A DNA stretch of 64,000 nt from Gnetum montanum (Eukaryota > Streptophyta > Gnetopsida > Gnetales > Gnetaceae), in the NCBI GenBank assembly GCA_015680685.1, contig MNCI01003390.1:56030-120029 (forward strand), read 5' to 3'. Positions 23,870 through 33,462 of the stretch are shown piece by piece. Below the pieces are notes generated by a model. It saw nothing but the letters and a program-made list of their open reading frames with translations, had not been told where the DNA came from and made no database searches. Within the stretch, counting starts at the first letter, position 1; each line of letters opens with the position of its first letter. The translations under genes were made by a program, and so were the position numbers.

Positions 23870-23874
23870 GCCTT
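23870..23874. repeat. Target-site duplication of element G (left)
   Basis: GCCTT immediately precedes the TGTGAG start of the 5' LTR and is repeated at 30664-30668. Confidence 0.8.
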
Positions 23875-24421
23875 TGTGAGAGAGGTAGCAGGGTTGTTGA
23901 TAGCCTGCTACCTCCCCCACCGCACAAGGGGTCCTCTGCTCCTTGTGTCTTCGGAACCATATTGGCATGGCAGTTCCATGCATTAGTAAGAGGAGGTTAC
24001 GACCTACCTCATTACCCCACTCGGTAGGACCTTGCTTGGGAGGGTTGCGTAGTTCAACTCTGCATTGGGGTGTTTTTACCGGGTGTGTCATGGGACGTGC
24101 TATGGGATGTTGCGAGCGCTCTTTGGATCACGACACCAACTATCAGCATGCGATGATGAATTTGGAGGGTTTAGCTGGTAGTCCCTGTGGTGTCCACGTG
24201 AGTGGAGCAAGAGAGTGCTATATAGCATGTTAGTGTATCGTGAATATTGTTTATGAAACACCGCTCAGGAGACAGGCTAACGCTAACACATTGTTTGTTG
24301 GCATGTGTTTCAGGCTTGTTGATTGTTGAGGCGTATTCCTGTTGAGTTTTGTCCCAATTCAGAATCTGCTTGAGAAACTCTTGGGGTGTCGAACAACGTG
24401 CTTAAGGACAACGTTGTTACA
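23875..24421 (+). repeat. 5' LTR of element G
   Basis: 547 bp, TG...CA. It aligns with 30100-30663 over its full length and lacks about 20 bp of G-rich sequence found in the 3' copy near 30143-30165. The LTR opens with an inverted repeat, GGTAGCAGG (23884-23892) and CCTGCTACC (23904-23912). Confidence 0.9.
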
Positions 24422-24423
24422 GA

Positions 24424-24435
24424 TAGTATCAGAGC
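24424..24435 (+). promoter_or_regulatory. Primer binding site of element G, initiator tRNA-Met type
   Basis: TAGTATCAGAGC, two bases after the LTR, differs by one base from the canonical TGGTATCAGAGC used by many chromoviruses. Confidence 0.85.
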
Positions 24436-24580
24436 TTCACAGTTTTAGTTGTTGGTAAAACTTTCTCGCTAAGTGGGTATCAGGGTTTGTGGTTTGTGAG
24501 GTTTTTGTTTTCACCATTCTCAACTTCGGCTAGCCACTCCCTTGGAGGGTGGCCTTGTGCTAAAGTTCCCTTTAGCAAAC

Positions 24581-25915
24581 ATGGAGCAGGGTGGACCAAG
24601 TGACGTGGCTAATGTTCAAACAAATCTAGAAATTGAGGCCGAAATGGAACTTGGTCAAGATGAGACTAAGTTTCAAATGTTATAGGATCATGTCAAGGCA
24701 ATTGATGAGGCCTTAGCCCATCCTGGTCCAGAGAACGTGGACGTGATCCATCACATTCTGAAAGATGTTGACTTACCACAAGAAAAGATGGATCTTCGCT
24801 CCAAGGACAGGGTGAAATTGGTAGAGGCTAAGGTTTCGATCTTGGAAGGTTGTTTGGATCACATGATCAACCTCTACAAGGATCTATTTGGTTCCTTGGA
24901 AGAGGCACAAACAAAAGCATCCTTGGTTGAGAACTTAGTTGGTCGGGTGAAAGTTCTGGAGAATGCCCTGGTGGGGGTAAATTAGGAATTATCTGATTTG
25001 AAAATTGAAAACGCCATCCTGAAATCCTCTTTAGCAGGACGTTTGGCAGATGAGCTAGTAGCGATAGCCCGTATCAAAGCTAGAGAACCGAGTTCTTATG
25101 ATGGTGAGAGAAATGATGCTAAAATCGATGCTTTCCTCCATGATGCGGAGATGTACCTAAATACCGGGGGTGTTCCTACAACCCAAAAGGTCTCCACAAC
25201 ATCACAATTTCTCATAGGAAGTGCTAAGCTATGGTGGCTTAGTCTCCTCCGTGCCCAAGAAAAGGGCACCATGACAGAAAAGATCGAGACATGGGATAGC
25301 TTCAAGGTTGCATTGATCAAACAGTTCTGTCTTGGGAACTCTGAATGGGTCGCTAGAACCAAGCTAGAGACCCTAAAACATTCAGGGAGGCTTGAGGATT
25401 ATATCAATAGCTTCCAAGAACTCATGTTGCTAATTCCCGATATGGGAGATCGGGATCGATTTTTCAAATTTGTGAATGGGCTACAACCATGGGCGTAGAT
25501 GGAATTGCGTCGAAGAGGCATTGACTCCCTCATAGAGGCTATTGCGACTACTGGCACTTTTTTGGACTTCAAGGCAACAAAGTCAAATAAGGGCAAGCCT
25601 GGGAAGGGTAAGCATGGCACGCCCTCCCACTCTCAGAGAATAGATACAGGATCCATCAAAGGTGGAAATACCTTTAGATCTAAACAGCAAGGCAGTCACC
25701 CAATGGGTGGTCCTCTAGGGAACCAAGGCTCCCAACAAAAATGCAAAGATACAGTGAGCAAGTGACAACTTGGGGCCAAGAAGAAGCAGTTTACAGGAGG
25801 CGCCTTTAAGGGGCCAATTCAATGCTTCTTGTGTCGTGGAAATCACTTGGCAAGAAATTGTCCCTGGAGTTCAGGAAGGACTGGGAATAGGTAGGGGCCA
25901 GCTCCTGGGAAATAA
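24581..25915 (+). pseudogene. gag of element G (interrupted by stops)
   Basis: The frame from the ATG at 24581 continues in one phase and is broken only by stops at 24683 (TAG), 24983 (TAG), 25496 (TAG), 25763 (TGA), 25892 (TAG) and 25913 (TAA). The first third is coiled-coil-like (HHILKDVDLPQEKMDL, then SLEEAQTKASLVENLVGRVK). The capsid/retrotrans_gag part at about 25080-25500 has WWLSLLR, LIKQFCLGN and DYINSFQELM. The zinc knuckle CFLCRGNHLARNC is at 25823-25861. The upstream leader (24436-24580) is non-coding. Stops sit mostly where chromovirus Gag usually has Gln. Confidence 0.9.
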
Positions 25916-28900
25916 TTGATGGCACTCGATTATCGTCCTGATCCATGCCTTCAAATTACTGATGGAAGCACATCGGGGGAACAGCAAAGGCTAGCGGTGA
26001 TGATGGAGTTATCAGACATGGTTACACAGAGGTCAGGAGCGGGAAACTCCCAGAATCCTAATCCTGATACTCTACATCAGGTTCAACTGGCCCCAATCAC
26101 TGTGAGCATGAGTCAGCTAACTGCCCTCATTGATAATGGGGCTAGTCACAATTACATGGTTCTAGCCATGGTGAAAAACCTGTAGCTAAAGATGGAACCT
26201 ATCCAAGCATCCTGCAAGTTGGCCAAGTTCAGGCCCCTTCGGTGCATCGGGGTGTGTCGTGGTGTCCCTGTTCAAGTGGGCTCATGGCAAGGAGTGCTAG
26301 ATTTTTCAATTCTAGACATGGACTCCTTTCAGGTCATTTTGGGGCAAGAATTTTTATGCAAGGCCAAAGTTTTCATACCCCACACTTGGACCTGATTTTT
26401 ATTTCACATGAAAGCTCCCCATGCATCTTTCAAACTCATGGAGCACAGTTGGGAAAGGATGAGGATGCTAGCTCCCAGATTGTGTCACCAATGGTGATGA
26501 AACGCTTGGTCAGGGACCCTACTAGAAAATTTCTGCTAGCTATGCAAACAGGTGACCCTTCTGAGGCTTGTGGATCCCAAGCTATTGTTGACCCATGCAT
26601 AGCACATGTGCTCAATCAGTTTAAAGATGTGATGCCACCTAAACTGCCTGGTAGTTTGCCACCTCGGAGAGCAGTGGATCACAAAATTGAATTGCAGCCT
26701 GGCACTGATCCTCCTATCCAGAGGCCATACCGGTTAATAGGACCAGAATTGGGGGAACTGAAAAAGCAGCTTGAAGGTTTAATGTCCAAGGGATACATTC
26801 GTCCCTCAAAATCCCCTTATGGGGCACCGGTATTGTTTGTTACCAAGGAGGACGGAACGCTACGGCTCTACTGTGATTATAAACTGCTGAATAAACACAC
26901 GATCAAGAACAAGTATATAGTACCGCTCATTTCTGACTTGTTCGATCAATTGGCGGGGGCTCGATATTTTACCCGGCTAAACCTCAGACAAGGATACTAT
27001 CAGGTTCGCCTTGCAGAAGGGGATGAAGCAAAAACTACATGTGTAACACGGTATGGATCATATGAATGGACCGTAATGCCTTTCGGGCTTTGCAATGCAC
27101 CGACTACATTTTGTAATTTGATGAACGCGATATTTCGACTCTTCCTAAACAAATTTGTGGTCGTTTATCTTGATGACATCATGATATATAGCCAATCAAT
27201 GGAGGAACATGCCCTCCACCTGCAGATGGTCCTTGAGAAGCTACGAGAAAATCAGTTGTACATTAAGAAAGAAAAATGTAAATTCTGTTGCTTGGAGCTA
27301 AAATTTTTGGGGCATCTCATGGGGTATGGGCAGGTAAAGCCAAATCCAAAGAAGGTAGAGGTTGTGCGTAAATGGCCCACTCCCACTAATGTGCATGAGG
27401 TCAGATAGTTTATGGGGTTAGCTACTTTTTATCGAAAATTCATCAAAAATTTCTCAGGAATTGCTGCTCCTCTGATTAATCTGCAAAAGAAAGAAGTTGC
27501 ATGGGAGTGGGACGCAAATTGTCAGAAATCCTTCAAAAGGATCAAAGAGGCTTTAACCTTCCAACTAGTGTTGGCATTGCCCGATTTCTCGAAACCTTTT
27601 GAGGTTCATACGGATGCCAGTGACAATGCAATTGCGGGCGTCTTGCTACAGGAAGGTCATCATATCGCTTATGAAAGCCGAAAGCTGAATCAAGTAGAGT
27701 AGAGGTGGCCAGTCCATGAAAAGAAAACGTTCGCTATTGTCCATTGCTTGAAAGCATGGAGACACTACTTGCTGGGAAGTCGTGTCCTTGTAAAGACAGA
27801 CAATCTGGCCACTAGCTACTTGATGAACCAAACGAAGCTGAGGCCCAAACAAGCTCGATGGTTGGCCATGTTGTCTAAATTTGATTTGCAATTGACTTAC
27901 CGTCCTGGAAAGGAGAACATGGTGGCAGATGCATTGAGTCGCCGTCCTCAACCTGCCTCTCAGCTCTTTTTCATCATTGGGCCACAAACTTCACACGTTC
28001 AATGTGATGAAGTGTTGTTGGCTAGAATTCATGATGGTTTGAAAAGGGACCCCCATATCATTGATTTAATGAAGTTAATAGAAATCGGGCGAGCACCACA
28101 GTTCAAAATGAGAGATGGACTACTTTGGTTTCGGGATAGTCGAATATGCATTCCGGATTAGGATGGCCTACGCAAGGAGATCATCCAAGAATGCCATGAC
28201 ACACAGTGGGCAAGGCACCCTGGACAGCAAAGGACCTTGGCTCTCATTGAGAGAACCTTCTTCTGGCCAAAAATGTACCGTGATGTGATTGTTTATATCC
28301 AGAAGTGTCTAGTGTGCCAGCAGGATAAGGGGTCTACGGAGCGTCCAGGTGGTCTTCTACTGCCTTTGGAAATCCCTCCATTTCCATGGGCTACAATGTC
28401 TATGGACTTCATCACGGGATTGCCAAATATTCAGGGCTTAAGCAACATTATTGTTGTGGTGGACAAATTCTCTAAATTCGCCATATTCATTCCTTGTCCA
28501 TCACAGTGTTCAGCTGAGGACACGGCAGTGTACTATTTTGATAGGGTGGTTTAGTATTTTGGGTTACCCATGAGCATCATTTCAGACCAAGATCCGCGCT
28601 TCACAAGTGCTTTCTGGCGAGCACTATTTGGCATGATGGGTACCACCCTTAAATTGTCAACAAGCTTTCATCCGTAGATCGATGGGCAGACAGAACGGAT
28701 GAATCAGGTACTTGAAGAGTACCTTCGTCACTATGTTCGTAGTGACCAAAAGAATTGGTTGTTTCTGTTAGAGATCGCCCAGCTAAGCTATAACATTCAG
28801 AAGTCCTCAGCTACTGGGTTCTCTCTTGCAGAACTGGTAATGGGAAGGTAGCCCATTACCCCTCATATGATCACTCCCTTGTTGCAGTGTCGACATCCCA

Positions 28901-29260
28901 CAGCAGATGAATTCTTGAAGAGGTGGTCTGAAAATGTTGATACAACAAAGTATCATCTGGAGAGGGTAGTGCAACGAATGAAAAAGTATGCTGATCGAAA
29001 ATGCCAACCTCGTGAATTCAAGGTGGGAGATTGGGTCCTCCTGAAGTTGGACCCACGTCAGTTTAAACCGAAACAGGGAACTACCTCCAAGCTGATGAGG
29101 TAGTATGATGGTCCCTTCCGGATCATCGATAAAATTAAGCCTGTAACATATAAGTTTCAGCTACTGATCAATATGGACCGAGTCCATCCAGTTTTTCATG
29201 TTAGCATGCTGAAGCCGTTGCCGGATGGTTCCCATATCTGGAGAGAAGCCTCTTAATCAG
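25916..29260 (+). pseudogene. pol of element G: protease, RT, RNase H, integrase (interrupted)
   Basis: Protease at about 26090-26395 has IDNGASHNYM, where the usual DSG/DTG is DNG. After a frameshift near 26390 one phase runs to 29260. RT is at about 26770-27310 with YLDD at 27166-27177; RNase H at about 27560-27950 opens with VHTDASDNAIAG. The integrase zinc finger is at about 28190-28325 (HD...RHPG...CLVCQQDK). Its core has Asp in MSMDFITG (28402), Asp in ISDQDPRF (28583) and Glu in LEEYLRHYV (about 28713). A YDGPF tail motif is at 29104. In-frame stops include TAG near 26183, 27406, 27700, 28159, 28552, 28676, 28847 and 29101. Catalytic residues other than protease look intact, so the damage is mainly stops. 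Confidence 0.92.
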
Positions 29261-29339
29261 AGAGCGACCTTGTATACAATCTATACAAGGAAAGAGAGCA
29301 GAATGCATCCGGAACTTCAGAACCACTGGCCATGGGGCA

Positions 29340-29465
29340 GATTTGAAAGTGGAGTTCCTTGTCCACTGGAAACATTGTCTTGACTCAGACGATAGCTAGG
29401 AACCACTGGAGCGCTTGAGGTCCCAGGAAAACTTGATCCTAGACTTCTGTAGGGAGCAAGCAATT
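29340..29465 (+). pseudogene. Chromodomain at the C-terminus of element G integrase
   Basis: After a frameshift downstream of HPVFHVSMLKPLPDG the reading frame gives VEFLVHWKHCLDSDDS, a TAG where Trp is expected, then EPLERLRSQENLILDF. This is the aromatic-cage and helix pattern of chromoviral chromodomains, which bind modified histone tails and steer integration in known relatives. The TAG at about 29397 interrupts the domain. Confidence 0.8.
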
Positions 29466-30099
29466 GACCTCCCACCTTGGCTGCTCCGATGATGGATGGA
29501 GAAACCTCCCATGTGAAAAAAAAAATCAGAAGAGGTGCGACATGTGGTGCCTTATAGGATTTGAGAGCGAATCCCTATGGGAGTCGACCTCAAACAGGGG
29601 AGGAATGTGCCTAGAGCCATTCAAAGTGCTCTATAGGTGATGGGGCTTAAGATTCAAAGAGTGTTGAACTTAAGACCCCTAGATCTTTGGATCAAACGAG
29701 TTAAGGGACGCCCTAGAACTCTTGGATCCCTAGGTCGGTGCATTCTATCATGTTGCAATGATAGACCACTTGATGTCCTCCCAGAGCTTGGCATATTAGG
29801 CCAGGTATGGAAGGATGGACAGTCTAATTCTTGAGGAGTAATGCTCTTGACTTGGGTGTCAAATGTTAGGATGAGTTCGGATCCTAGGAAGACGATTGAG
29901 TTCAACGAAAAATGCTTTACGGCCTTAGGCCTTAGCAGTTGGACCTTCTAGAACCAAAGATCCCTTCGAATTTGACTCAAAATAACATGGGCGTACTTCC
30001 CCGGAATTGACGGAATTCTCCCTTGGTTTTAATGTAGCAACCTCGCGGGCTACCCAGGCCATGCTTCGAGGTCGTCGCTTGTTTTAAGCAAGGGAGAAT
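29466..30099 (+). other. 3' untranslated region and polypurine tract of element G
   Basis: No ORF with recognisable domains. It ends in AAGGGAGAA immediately before the 3' LTR, the expected plus-strand primer. Confidence 0.7.
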
Positions 30100-30663
30100 T
30101 GTGAGAGAGGTAGCAGGGTTGCTGGTAGCCTGCTACCTCCCCCATGGTTCGGGGGCTGTGGGGGCACAAGGGGTTCTCTGCTCCTTGTGTCTTCAAAACC
30201 ATACTGGCATGGCAGTTCCATGCATTAGTAAGAGGAGGATACGACCTACCTCATTACCCCACTCGGTAGGACCTTGCTTGGGAGGGTTGCGTAGTTCAAC
30301 TCTGCGTTGGGGTGTTTTTACCGAGTGTGTCATGGGACGTGCTATGGGATGTTGCGAGCGCTCTTTGGAGTGCGACACCAACTACCAGCACACGGTGATG
30401 AATCTGGAGGGTTCAGCTGGTAGTCCCTGTGGTATCCACATGAGTGGAGCAAGGGAGTGCTATCTAGCATGTTAGTGTATCGCGAATATTGTTTATGAAA
30501 CACCGCTCAGGAGACATACTAACGCTAACACATTGTTTGTTGGCATGTGTTTCAGGCTTGTTGATTGCTGAGGCATATTCCTCTTGAGTTTTGTCCCGAT
30601 TCAGAATCTGCTTGGGAAACTCTTGGGGTGTCGAACAATGTGCTCAGGGACAACGTTCTCATA
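30100..30663 (+). repeat. 3' LTR of element G
   Basis: 564 bp starting TGTGAG. The end reads ...GTTCTCATA where the 5' LTR reads ...GTTGTTACA, so the canonical CA terminus has become TA. The TSD directly after it fixes the boundary. The same inverted repeat opens the LTR (30109-30117 and 30129-30137). Confidence 0.85.
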
Positions 30664-30668
30664 GCCTT
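30664..30668. repeat. Target-site duplication of element G (right)
   Basis: GCCTT repeats the bases at 23870-23874 directly after the 3' LTR. Removing the element and one copy restores a continuous flank. Confidence 0.8.
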
Positions 30669-31909
30669 GGTAGCAGTTTAGTGGACGGCGTTCACACTTG
30701 GTATACGTTGAGATATTTAGACAGATTGCTATCCATTACAATTTAACATATTATAATTAAAAGCAAGCTTGTATTAATGAGATAAAAGTACAATGTTTGC
30801 TAGCATTGACTTCCCGGCTGTCGTGAAGAGCACGCTCATATGCTTCCCTCAGCGGTAATCACTCATAGTGTAGGAGGCGGTGATGATGCCCTCATCGTCA
30901 TAACCTTACCTAAATAAAATGGAATCATGAGAATGATGCAAAAATCATCTTAATTTCTTTATATAACATCTTTATCTTTTTTAAGAATAAAAATAATGGT
31001 GCTAAGATTGAAAGATTTAATTATTATCATCTTACCCTAGAAGAGAGGCTTTTTAGAATTGTTTGTAAGGATGAAAACTTGAAAATGCATCCTAAAATTG
31101 TTTGGAATTTCCTTTTTCTTCCTTTTGTTTTGGAGTTTTTTTCTACTTTTGCACTATGAATTTTTATTTTTGGTGTTAATTTTTTGGGGTTCGACCCCCA
31201 TTATCATCATCCTAGCTATCTAAATAAAATGAGATTAGCTAATAAAGGTATATAATAGTGAATGAAATAAATAAAACGATACAAAAACTATCTTAATTTA
31301 TGAAAATAAGATCTTCACTATTATATTTGTTGTGAGCAAAAATAATGGTACTTGCAAATGCACCTAATTACCATTCTTATATTCAATAGCCCTTCTCAAA
31401 GCTAATTGTGAAGGAGCTAGCATCTAGGTAAATATTTTGGCATATTCTTTTTTCAAAAAAAGAAAAAAAGAAAAAAAGAAAAAAGATACATTCGTACTAT
31501 CTACTAGTGACTTATTGATTAACTAGTTGGTGAGATAGTCTTAGCATGATTTAGAGACTACAATTAACGTGTAATTGGTTTCAACTTGTTCCATTGTATT
31601 ATTTGTTCAAAAAGACTTTAAAAATAAGAATGTGATTTTATTTAGTAGCATTCAAAGGAAGGCAAAATATTTATGTAGAAATGTGGTGTATTAGAATTTT
31701 TAAAATTATTTTATTTAAATGTAGATTTTTATAGAAAGTTTACTTCAAAATTTGTGAATAAATATGTCAAATAATTGAACCACACAAAATTTTCTAAGAT
31801 CATATATTATTGGTGCAAGGACCACCACTTGTAGTGATGGTAAGGTGCTTGTTTTTCAAGACATAAGACTTGGGTTTGAGCTTAGGTGCAACCACTTGAA
31901 AGGATTAGA
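30669..31909. other. Intergenic between elements G and C
   Basis: AT-rich with no gene recognised. An A-rich low-complexity run with AAAAAAAG-type units lies at 31448-31488. A weak tRNA-derived SINE-like stretch lies at about 31812-31890 (A-box-like TAGTGATGGTAAGG and B-box-like GGGTTTGAGCT), next to the left TSD of element C. Confidence 0.5.
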
Positions 31910-31914
31910 CTTTG
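31910..31914. repeat. Target-site duplication of element C (left)
   Basis: CTTTG directly precedes the TGATGAG end of the element and is repeated at 54522-54526, beyond element B. Confidence 0.8.
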
Positions 31915-32532
31915 TGATGAGCGACAAGTACCCTTACACTCAACTATATAAATGGCTAACCGTTCACATGCGATCTAGTTGAATTCCATGGACCATTTGT
32001 TTTCCCATACAAAAGTCTCTAGGAAGTGAACTTGCCTTAATAGTCATTCGTTGTCTTCCCAATTACACTTGTGATATGCAAAGGTCTGGTTAAGTGTAAT
32101 CGAGGTGTATGATTTTTATTATTTTTATGTTTTATGTTGTGCGTGCTTAAAATAAAGGATGAAAGTAATGAAGTAATTTAATTGCTAATTTAATCTAACT
32201 AACTAATGTCTAACTAATCCTAACATAAGCATTTGGTCCCAGTTTTTGTACACATCTTGAACACGTATAACGCTGTTGAGTTACCAAACATTAAGCATTA
32301 CTAGGATTATCAAGCATCATGCGCATGTTCGACGTGGTTGTACTTATGTGCTTAATTAATTGCTATTTAATCTAGCTTAATTACTTAATGCATCAAAGAA
32401 AATCGCATAAAATGTTAAATGCATAAAGAAAATATTTAATCTAGCCAAAGTGCTACAAGGTTTATCAGAAAGCTCGTCTTTATTGTTGCACACACTACCG
32501 TGCTCAGGTACAATAGTGCTTGAATAAAGATC
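31915..32532 (-). repeat. 3' LTR of element C (rest lies in the gap)
   Basis: It aligns with 44013-44640, including TGATGAGC at the terminus, the A-rich AATTGCTAATTTAATC block, the GTTACC-rich block and the stem-loop at 32476-32531. The sequence runs into N directly after the stem-loop. Confidence 0.85.
32476..32531 (-). terminator. LTR poly(A)-signal stem-loop (element C, 3' LTR)
   Basis: AATAAAGAT (32523-32531) pairs with GTCTTTATT (32476-32484) with one mismatch. The loop contains the GAGCAC/GTGTGTGC core. Confidence 0.55.
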
Positions 32533-33462
32533 NNNNNNNNNNNNNNNNNNNNNNNNNNNNNNNNNNNNNNNNNNNNNNNNNNNNNNNNNNNNNNNNNNNN
32601 NNNNNNNNNNNNNNNNNNNNNNNNNNNNNNNNNNNNNNNNNNNNNNNNNNNNNNNNNNNNNNNNNNNNNNNNNNNNNNNNNNNNNNNNNNNNNNNNNNNN
32701 NNNNNNNNNNNNNNNNNNNNNNNNNNNNNNNNNNNNNNNNNNNNNNNNNNNNNNNNNNNNNNNNNNNNNNNNNNNNNNNNNNNNNNNNNNNNNNNNNNNN
32801 NNNNNNNNNNNNNNNNNNNNNNNNNNNNNNNNNNNNNNNNNNNNNNNNNNNNNNNNNNNNNNNNNNNNNNNNNNNNNNNNNNNNNNNNNNNNNNNNNNNN
32901 NNNNNNNNNNNNNNNNNNNNNNNNNNNNNNNNNNNNNNNNNNNNNNNNNNNNNNNNNNNNNNNNNNNNNNNNNNNNNNNNNNNNNNNNNNNNNNNNNNNN
33001 NNNNNNNNNNNNNNNNNNNNNNNNNNNNNNNNNNNNNNNNNNNNNNNNNNNNNNNNNNNNNNNNNNNNNNNNNNNNNNNNNNNNNNNNNNNNNNNNNNNN
33101 NNNNNNNNNNNNNNNNNNNNNNNNNNNNNNNNNNNNNNNNNNNNNNNNNNNNNNNNNNNNNNNNNNNNNNNNNNNNNNNNNNNNNNNNNNNNNNNNNNNN
33201 NNNNNNNNNNNNNNNNNNNNNNNNNNNNNNNNNNNNNNNNNNNNNNNNNNNNNNNNNNNNNNNNNNNNNNNNNNNNNNNNNNNNNNNNNNNNNNNNNNNN
33301 NNNNNNNNNNNNNNNNNNNNNNNNNNNNNNNNNNNNNNNNNNNNNNNNNNNNNNNNNNNNNNNNNNNNNNNNNNNNNNNNNNNNNNNNNNNNNNNNNNNN
33401 NNNNNNNNNNNNNNNNNNNNNNNNNNNNNNNNNNNNNNNNNNNNNNNNNNNNNNNNNNNNNN
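32533..33462. other. Assembly gap (930 N)
   Basis: Unsequenced. From the LTR length of the 5' copy, the 3' LTR of C should end at about 32770, and the rest would be the end of the extra ORF and a polypurine tract. The gap length may be nominal. Confidence 1.

Larger units (their letters stand above)
23875..30663 (+). mobile_element. Element G: complete but inactivated Ty3/gypsy chromovirus
   Basis: A 6.79-kb element with two LTRs (23875-24421 and 30100-30663), a tRNA-Met-type primer site, gag with zinc knuckle, protease, RT, RNase H, integrase and a C-terminal chromodomain, then a polypurine tract (AAGGGAGAA, 30090-30098). The 5-bp TSD GCCTT flanks it at 23870-23874 and 30664-30668. The RT and integrase motifs and the chromodomain place it among plant chromoviruses, as do the primer type and order. 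Gag and pol share two frames separated by a shift near 26390; otherwise only stop codons interrupt them. Confidence 0.92.

Noticed and set aside
25096-25620. Minus-strand ORFs opposite gag of element G
   Set aside because: Antisense shadows of a confirmed gag frame with no independent motif.
31180-31205. GGGGTTCGACCCC resembling a tRNA T-arm
   Set aside because: No acceptor, D or anticodon arms can be folded around it in the T-rich upstream sequence; likely chance.
31448-31488. AAAAAAAG-rich run considered as a LINE or SINE tail
   Set aside because: No upstream element sequence or flanking duplication could be identified; kept only as low-complexity sequence.
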